Assembly (NCBI GenBank): GCA_027946555.1
Contig: JAPEVC010000358.1
Coordinates: forward strand, 1-24,141
Origin: Gnomoniopsis sp. IMI 355080
Lineage: Eukaryota > Ascomycota > Sordariomycetes > Diaporthales > Gnomoniaceae
Direction: 5' to 3'
DNA length: 24,141 nt
This document shows, one piece after another, positions 18,682-24,141 of this stretch; positions within the stretch are counted from its first letter, which is position 1, and each line of letters begins with the position of its first letter. A program made the translations under genes and the position numbers. The notes beneath the pieces were generated by a model that ran no database searches, was not told where the DNA came from, and saw only the letters and a list, made by a program, of their open reading frames with translations.

Positions 18682-19648
18682 TATGTGCTGACGCAAAAGT
18701 GGTGAAATTGGACCATAATAAAGCAACCCTTGCTCGCAACGAATCCCAACGCAGGTAGCAACACAATCGCACTATCAATCTATTCGGGGTCTATATGCAC
18801 TTGGAATCCCACCTGCAGGTGGGCATGCATGACCGGATAGGTAGGTGTTTCGTTGACGAGTATCCCATCAAAATTCATTAGCAAGAGGTCTTCACAATTG
18901 GTGAAGAATAAACTGTCAGCTAAAGGCCCATTGTACACTGGATGCCTGCAAAAAAAAGGGGGTGAGTATGAGTTTCTATACTCTTGGTACATCTCGTATA
19001 GTCCCCAGCGGGTGAAACAAGGAGCCAAGGGCCTACCTACCCTAGTGTAGTCTATCCGCTTGTGTAATTTGACTAGGTACAGTCGGTACATAGATTTAAT
19101 CTCAAATCTCAAGTCTCTCCAACCACACTGAAGACTATCCTCCTTAAACAACACCCATATGAGCTTTCCCCTGGGTCTTCCACCTGATGATAGCACTTAC
19201 GCTGTCCCCTCTTCCTGCTTGCGCATCAATACTCAAGCTCACCTATCTTAGGCAGTGCGTTCGGGTCATCTGCCGCATGCTCAGTGCTATTCGCTCTGCT
19301 CTAATGAAATTTGGGCCAAGCATGTGAATAGGTCAACCAATAGTCCCATCAGCCTGGAACTTCCATACTATAGCAGCTTCCTTCTCGCGCTGCTACCTCT
19401 TCTAGCGCGCTGCCGGGCCCGCCGAGTCCTCCGCCACTGGGCCAGACACCGTACGACTACTAGAATGTCCCTCTATTGCTGATGTTGGGTGAGCAGAATC
19501 TTAAATTGTCTCTTGCCATGCTGCGACACTTCCTCGCGAGCAATGGACGATGGACGAAATCATAAAATTGACACGAGCTTGGTTCGAGGGAGCGAAGCTG
19601 TTCAGCACTCCTTCCCTGAACTAGTGACATGGCTAGGTACTTAGTCTA

Positions 19649-19674
19649 CTTACGAGTATATAGGACCTCGTAAG
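19649..19674. repeat. Inverted repeat CTTACGAG/CTCGTAAG
   Basis: Perfect 8-bp arms surround a 10-nt AT-rich spacer in the gene-poor stretch. As RNA it would form a small hairpin, but no adjacent gene or U-tract supports a terminator. Confidence 0.4.
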
Positions 19675-20352
19675 AGAATAAACAATTATGATATCTTAGG
19701 ATGGTGTTATGTTTAGCTTGATTAAAACCCTAGTAGCCACCATGATATCAAAATGAAGAATATTATGAAATACGTCCACCCTGGCTCAGGCTTCGCACTG
19801 TATCTCAAGTGGCCTTTAGACAGTGGCTTCACATTATTTCGAAGTCTTCTGTTTTTGATCACGCTGACAACTATAGCTCCTGGTCCAAGTACGATCGCTC
19901 GTTCCGTTTTTGAGACTGTTCTTCAGCTGCTCAGATTCGGCTCTACACGTCGAGCTGTTCCTTTTCTCCTTAATCGAATAATCGTTCTTGCTGGTATCTC
20001 ATGCCATACTCGCCTGATTGTCGAGGATTATTGTAGACTTCACAGGACTCGGATATATCAATGACATTCATTGATGGGCCCTGATCGATGGGTAGCCTGA
20101 ATTGCACTACTTGACACATGTGAACGCCCCCAAGACTGGACAAACCCGGGTAGACAGGTGGTAATATATGAACATACATACTAGATATTCAGGTAACCCT
20201 TACGATCACACGCCTCAATACAGGGACACATTGCCATCCACTTGGAAGGCAAGCACGTCTTGAAAGAATCATGCATGTGATTTGTATTGCTCGTCCCAAC
20301 AATGGACAAAGTTGTGAGCGAGATCCGAGCCGAAGGGAGCCACAGCTCGATC

Positions 20353-20380
20353 CTACCTAGGTAGGTACTTGGGTAGGTAC
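20353..20380. repeat. CTAGGTAGGTAC-type motif cluster
   Basis: The 12-bp palindrome ctacctaggtag is followed by two further GGTAGGTAC-like copies. Related ctaggtac and ctacctaccctag pieces occur near 19030-19045, 19072 and 19633. Motifs of this type are frequent in intergenic and promoter DNA of Sordariomycetes. Here the cluster lies about 300 bp upstream of the Rdx gene. Confidence 0.5.
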
Positions 20381-20673
20381 CGGGAAGACGCTCCGGCCCC
20401 ACCCACCCACAGGCTCTCGCTCTCGGCCCGCCCGCACGGACTGCGGCGCCGGAGCCGCAACGTTTTCTATACATCCCCATTCCATCCACAAACATCGTCA
20501 CCAAACCTGCCTGCACCGGTTGCATCAGGCGCACATATTCAAGACAAACATAACACGCAACATAACAATAGAAATTACAATATCCTGCAGGATACCCTCC
20601 CCCCAGCAAACTACACTACAAACCTCTTCCCGATCTGAACGAGCACTCTCCTTCCTTCCCTTGCATCCATCCC

Positions 20674-21495
20674 ATGGCAGACGACAATACCACTACCGGC
20701 AAAGGCGGCGTTGGGGCCCCGTTCGCTTTGCCGCGGGTGACTATCAAGTTTTGCACTCAGTACTGACGCCGCCCTCCCCCTCCCTCCCATTTTAAACTTA
20801 ATGGAAGTATGGCAACTGACCAACTTACCAGATGCAAATGGAACCTCCGAGCCGCATACGTAAGAGCCATATCTCACGTCCAGCGCCCCCGCCCCCCAAG
20901 GCCCATCACTTACCCAATCACTCCCTCCCCAACATACTAACATACATAACAACTAACCTCACAAACCCCCCCACAGTTCGCACAAGAACTTCTCTCTACC
21001 TTCTCCACCAGTCTAGGAGAAGTCGCCCTACAGCCCTCAACAGGCGGGACCTTCATCGTTGAGATCTTCCACCAGCCCCCGACCTCTTCTTCTGTTCCAT
21101 CATCATCATCACCACCCATACCATCACACCCCGCCATCCACGCCACTACCCTCTGGGACCGCACCACCGATGGCGGCTTTCCCGAGACCAAAGAGCTCAA
21201 GCGTCGCGTGCGCGACGTCATCGAGCCGGGGCGGAACTTAGGCCACGTGGACCGCGACCACGCCCGACCCGGTGGTGGTGGTGGTGGTGGTGGTGGTTCC
21301 GCGACGGCGGCGGCAGCGGTGGAGGGCGGCAGCAATACCGGTGGTGGTGATCAAAAATCGCTGCCCTCACGCGCGGAGCTCGAGGCCGCGGGTCAGGCGG
21401 GCGGTGGGTATCCTGGGTCGAGCAGAGCGGCAGCGGTTCTAGTGGACGATCTTCAGAGCGGTGGTAAGGCGGAGGCGTGTGAAGATTGCACTTGA
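20674..21495 (+). CDS. SelT/SelW/SelH-like Rdx-family redox protein
   Basis: Thioredoxin-like fold family related to selenoproteins W, T and H; fungi use Cys in place of selenocysteine. Exons are 20674-20759, 20832-20859 (28 nt) and 20977-21495, giving 210 aa. Residues about 21-100 form the domain: VTIKFCTQC with redox Cys27 and Cys30, KWNLRAAYFAQELLSTF, GEVALQPSTGGTFIVEI, then LWDRTTDGGFPETKELKRRVRD and GRNLGHVDR. The introns have CTGAC and CTAAC branch sites, and splicing is fixed by recreating CTQCKWNLRAAYFAQ. Oddities are a Ser/Pro-rich insertion (about residues 73-92) and a C-terminal tail of about 75 residues opened by nine glycines from a GGT repeat. That tail is low-complexity and of unknown use. 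Exact substrate is unknown; a thiol-redox role is inferred from the CxxC motif. Confidence 0.87.
21271..21297 (+). repeat. (GGT)9 coding microsatellite
   Basis: Nine perfect GGT codons in the Rdx gene encode polyglycine between the conserved domain and the variable tail. It is likely to vary in length. Confidence 0.9.
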
Positions 21496-22855
21496 GACCA
21501 GCCCTGCAGAGTTGATGGAGGGCATGGAAGAGGGCGGGACAAGTCCTGGGCGAAGGGCTGTGCCGGGCGGCGTAACGACACAAGATTAGGACGTTCTAGA
21601 AGAAGCCTGTCAAAACCATGGGACATCTAGGCGCATCACGGAGTTCCGGAATCTACAGCATTGATATTTCGCGATTTTTGGTACGGACATTTGTCTACTA
21701 TCGGATACCAGAACGGTTGTCGCGGGAGGGACCAGACTGTGCTTGGCGACGAGAAAGGTGCAGACAGGAGAAAGTTGCATTCTATGCCCCCGGAACCTAG
21801 CCAGCGAGGTCGTCCATCGTTCTTCTGTTTAGTTTTCTCCCTTACCCTTCCTTTGAAGCATCTCATTTCCCTCATTGACCTTGCGTTCCTTCTCGCTTTT
21901 CAAATTTGGCCTAGTCTCAAGCTGCGAAGTTCGCGGTCGCCAAAGATCCCCAGTAGTCAGCGACGCGGCATAAGAAAAATCACGGACAAAACAGACGAAG
22001 TTCGAGTTTCGAGAGCAGCGGCAGCAGTAGCAGCAGCAAAACCAGAGTCGAAAAAGTAAACAATACTTAAAACAACAACAATTACGAAAAAGAAACCCTC
22101 CCGTTTTCCCCTCCTTTTCCTTGATAGCCCCGACCCGATAGGCCCCCTACGATCTTCAACCCCCTTGTCAGCACCGCCCTCGCACTTTGAAGTATTCTTC
22201 CTTAACAGATGTTTTCCTAGAGTCTTCCCGTTTTTACCGACTTGATGTTTGAAAAAGAATTTAGCAGGCGCGTCCCGATATGCACCCACGAGGCCAACCA
22301 TGAAAAGCCCCTAGACTCCAGGCCATGACCGTCCAACGCAATGCAGGATGGACACTATGGAAGAGGCATCACGTCGTAGCATCATCATCATCGCCAAGTT
22401 GGTGTAGAATATGATGAAAATGAAGCGTCCAAAACCGTCGGAGAGGGAGGTCTTAGAAGGGCGATTGGCAGGCTAGTGGGTTCGCAGCGACACGAACAAG
22501 CGGGGGTCCGGCTGAAATGTGTTGGAAGAGACTACCATTATGTATGTTCCACAGTAATGAAGTCCCCAGTCCTGTTCGGCAACAGCATGACCCATAAGAG
22601 AGTTGCAGTGTGGGAGGATCGAGGCGGTTTCTTTGGTCAATGCGGGGTGTTGTCGTTACTTGTACATCGAGGCAAGTGGTCGGCAGAGGGAGAGGGAGAG
22701 CGAGGACGTAGGGCCTTGCAGATCTGACGCAGCGAGTAGCGAGAATCCGTTCGTGGAGGCGATTGGGTTCGACCAGTTCGCGTGGTGGTGTCGAAATGTG
22801 GCAAATCATCGTCGTCCGAACCTAAATAACGAGGGGTGTTGGCGTGAATTCAAAC
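21496..22855. other. Convergent spacer (Rdx gene / PP1)
   Basis: These 1.36 kb are 3' flanking sequence of two convergent genes, unusually long for the housekeeping part of the window. A minus-strand ATG frame (22301-21957, 114 codons) carries a hydrophobic stretch and an Ala run encoded by CAG-type repeats near 22014-22040. It resembles no known family and I do not call it a gene. Confidence 0.55.
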
Positions 22856-24069
22856 TTAGGCTTTGGACGCCTTTCGGGGAGTAGTAATGGATCTACTGCC
22901 CCCAAGACCGGGAACGTACTTTTGTTTCTTCTCAGCGGGCTTCAGAATCTGTGCAAAAGGCAAGTGTCAGTCATCAGATGTGTCCAGGCGATCGGAGAAA
23001 TAGGACAAACCTGGAATGAGCAGAGCAAACTTTCGTCCACGCTCATCATGGCACCTGCGTTGTCGAATTCTCCGCAGTAGTTTGGCGCGCTGAACAAGGT
23101 CACGAGTTGACGTTTGGAGAAGAACTCGTAACCGTCCTCGACGACTTGGTGAGCACGACAGATCAAATCCATGTCATGCTTCTGGAGGAAGCGTGACACT
23201 ACGTCGGGGCCAAATGTAAAGCTGACACCTCTGTCGTTTTCGCTCCAGCCAGTGATATCCTTGTCAGGGTCCGACCACAAGAGGTCGCAAAGCAGACCGC
23301 AATCGGGGATCTGATCAAACAATGGGTCAGCATATGTTGACAGGCGCCGCGAGCTGAGGTAGCCCCCAACAAGCTCTCCGAGAACAGCAGATAGCGGCAT
23401 CACTCACATCAGTAGGGCGCATGACGCGACGGATCTGCTCCATGGAGTTCAGGTCGGGACTCAGACCACCGTGCATGGTGAAGATCTTCTCGTCGATGAT
23501 AGCAGCAATGGGTAGACAGTTGAAGCAGTCGGTGAAGGTCTTCCACAGCTTGATGTTGTACCGACGCTTGCACTCGTCGTAGAAGCCGTAAATGCGGTTG
23601 ATGGAAGCACATTCGTGGTTTCCGCGCAGAATGAAGAAGTTCTCTGGATACTTGATCTTGTAGGCCAACAGCAGACAAATGGTTTCTAGGGACTGCTTGC
23701 CTCGATCGACGTAGTCACCAAGGAAAAGGTAGTTGGCCTCTGGGGGAAAGCCGCCGTACTCGAACAATCGCAGGAGATCATAGTACTGGCCGTGAATATC
23801 ACCGCAAATCTGTTGCAATGGAAGGTAGTTGGTCAGTGACGCGCTCATTGCCCATTGTCGTGCATGTGGCAGAATCAGCAGCGACATACCTTGATGGGAG
23901 CCTCAAGCTCGAGCAGGATGGGCTGTGAGATGAAAATCTCGCGAGCCTTGGTGCATAGGTAACGGATCTCAGCCTCGAGCAGCTGGACCTGCTTGCCAGG
24001 GCGGCTGCCGCGGACCTCGAGGAGGCGGTCGATTATGGAGTCCAAATCGACTTCGCTGTGATCTGCCAT
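22856..24069 (-). CDS. Serine/threonine protein phosphatase PP1 catalytic subunit (Glc7/BimG)
   Basis: Metal-dependent phosphatase directed by many regulatory subunits; needed for mitotic exit, glycogen control and opposition to Aurora kinase. Minus-strand exons are 24069-23890, 23809-23408, 23310-23011 and 22948-22856, giving 324 aa (Aspergillus BimG about 323). Introns of 80, 97 and 62 nt are all phase 0. The active site is complete: GDIHGQ (Asp64, His66), GDYVDRG (Asp92), RGNHE (Asn124, His125), the MHGGLSPDL and RAHQVVEDGYEF histidines, and the toxin-sensitive loop SAPNYCGEFDN. The start MADHSEVDLDSIIDRLLEVRG is typical. The tail reads ILKPAEKKQKYVPGLGGSRS then ITTPRKASKA, keeping a TPRK proline-directed site like the inhibitory CDK site of animal PP1. 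The in-frame extension above the ATG has no further ATG. Confidence 0.97.
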
Positions 24070-24141
24070 GATATTTTGGTCGGGCGCCAAGAGCTGGCGT
24101 GATTATGGCAGAGGGGGAGGGAGGGGCGGACGCGCCGGAGG

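Larger units (their letters stand above)
18123..20673. other. Gene-poor stretch
   Basis: These 2.55 kb lie between the membrane-protein promoter and the Rdx gene. I found no convincing protein gene; the longest open frame (18780-19196, minus, 138 codons) opens with GTG and resembles nothing known. It holds several short inverted and direct repeats (listed separately). The base composition is uneven: AT-richer around 19.6-20.1 kb and GC-rich at about 20.38-20.46 kb. No transposase, integrase or reverse-transcriptase motif, terminal repeat pair or tRNA was seen. Confidence 0.6.

Noticed and set aside
18780..19196. 138-codon minus-strand open frame in the gene-poor stretch
   Set aside because: It opens with GTG, has no recognisable domain and no flanking splice or promoter evidence.
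21957..22301. 114-codon minus-strand ATG frame with a hydrophobic stretch
   Set aside because: It lies in convergent 3' flanks. The Ala run comes from a simple CAG-type repeat, no family resemblance is visible, and the hydrophobic segment is low-complexity Phe/Val.
1..24141. Search for transposons, CRISPR arrays, integrated viral genes or a secondary-metabolite cluster
   Set aside because: No transposase, integrase, reverse-transcriptase, polyketide synthase or peptide synthetase motif was seen, and there are no regularly spaced repeats. The window is ordinary fungal chromosome with one accessory segment.

Overview
The window is a piece of a filamentous ascomycete (Pezizomycotina) chromosome. 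Genes have short GT-AG introns, about 50 to 150 nt, often with CTNAC-type branch sites, and they lie on both strands with no operons. The protein families are eukaryotic and fungal. The heterotrimeric G-protein gamma subunit has the filamentous-ascomycete form ending in CCTVM. Together with TAGGTAGGTAC-type motifs in a spacer, this makes Sordariomycetes the most likely class; that is an inference, not a proof.

Layout, left to right: Aurora kinase (+, 830-2250); ATP23 mitochondrial metalloprotease/chaperone (-, 2807-3583); glutamate 5-kinase of proline synthesis (+, 4268-5919); NIP7 60S ribosome biogenesis factor (-, 6189-6920); eIF3a/TIF32 (-, 7445-10747); a 1.95 kb spacer; G-protein gamma subunit (+, 12700-13265); a decayed alcohol-oxidase-like GMC oxidoreductase (+, 14451-16415); a small type II membrane protein with a Cys-rich ectodomain (-, 17146-18122); a 2.55 kb gene-poor stretch; a SelT/SelW/SelH-like Rdx protein (+, 20674-21495); and the PP1 catalytic subunit (-, 22856-24069).

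Most of the window is core housekeeping: mitosis (Aurora and its classical antagonist PP1), translation (NIP7 and eIF3a in tandem), mitochondrial protein quality control and proline synthesis. The accessory part lies between about 13.3 and 20.6 kb and holds the pseudogene, the membrane protein and the gene-poor stretch.

I looked for a new multi-gene system and did not find one. The points most worth checking are a 61-codon N-terminal extension of the G-gamma protein that shows coding-type base periodicity and sits behind a 50-codon upstream ORF; a nearly full-length GMC oxidoreductase with three stops and two frameshifts; a repeated motif and two short tandem arrays in the eIF3a tail; and a CxxC redox motif split by an intron next to a 28-nt microexon. 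All functions are assigned from recognised motifs by eye; no database search was run.
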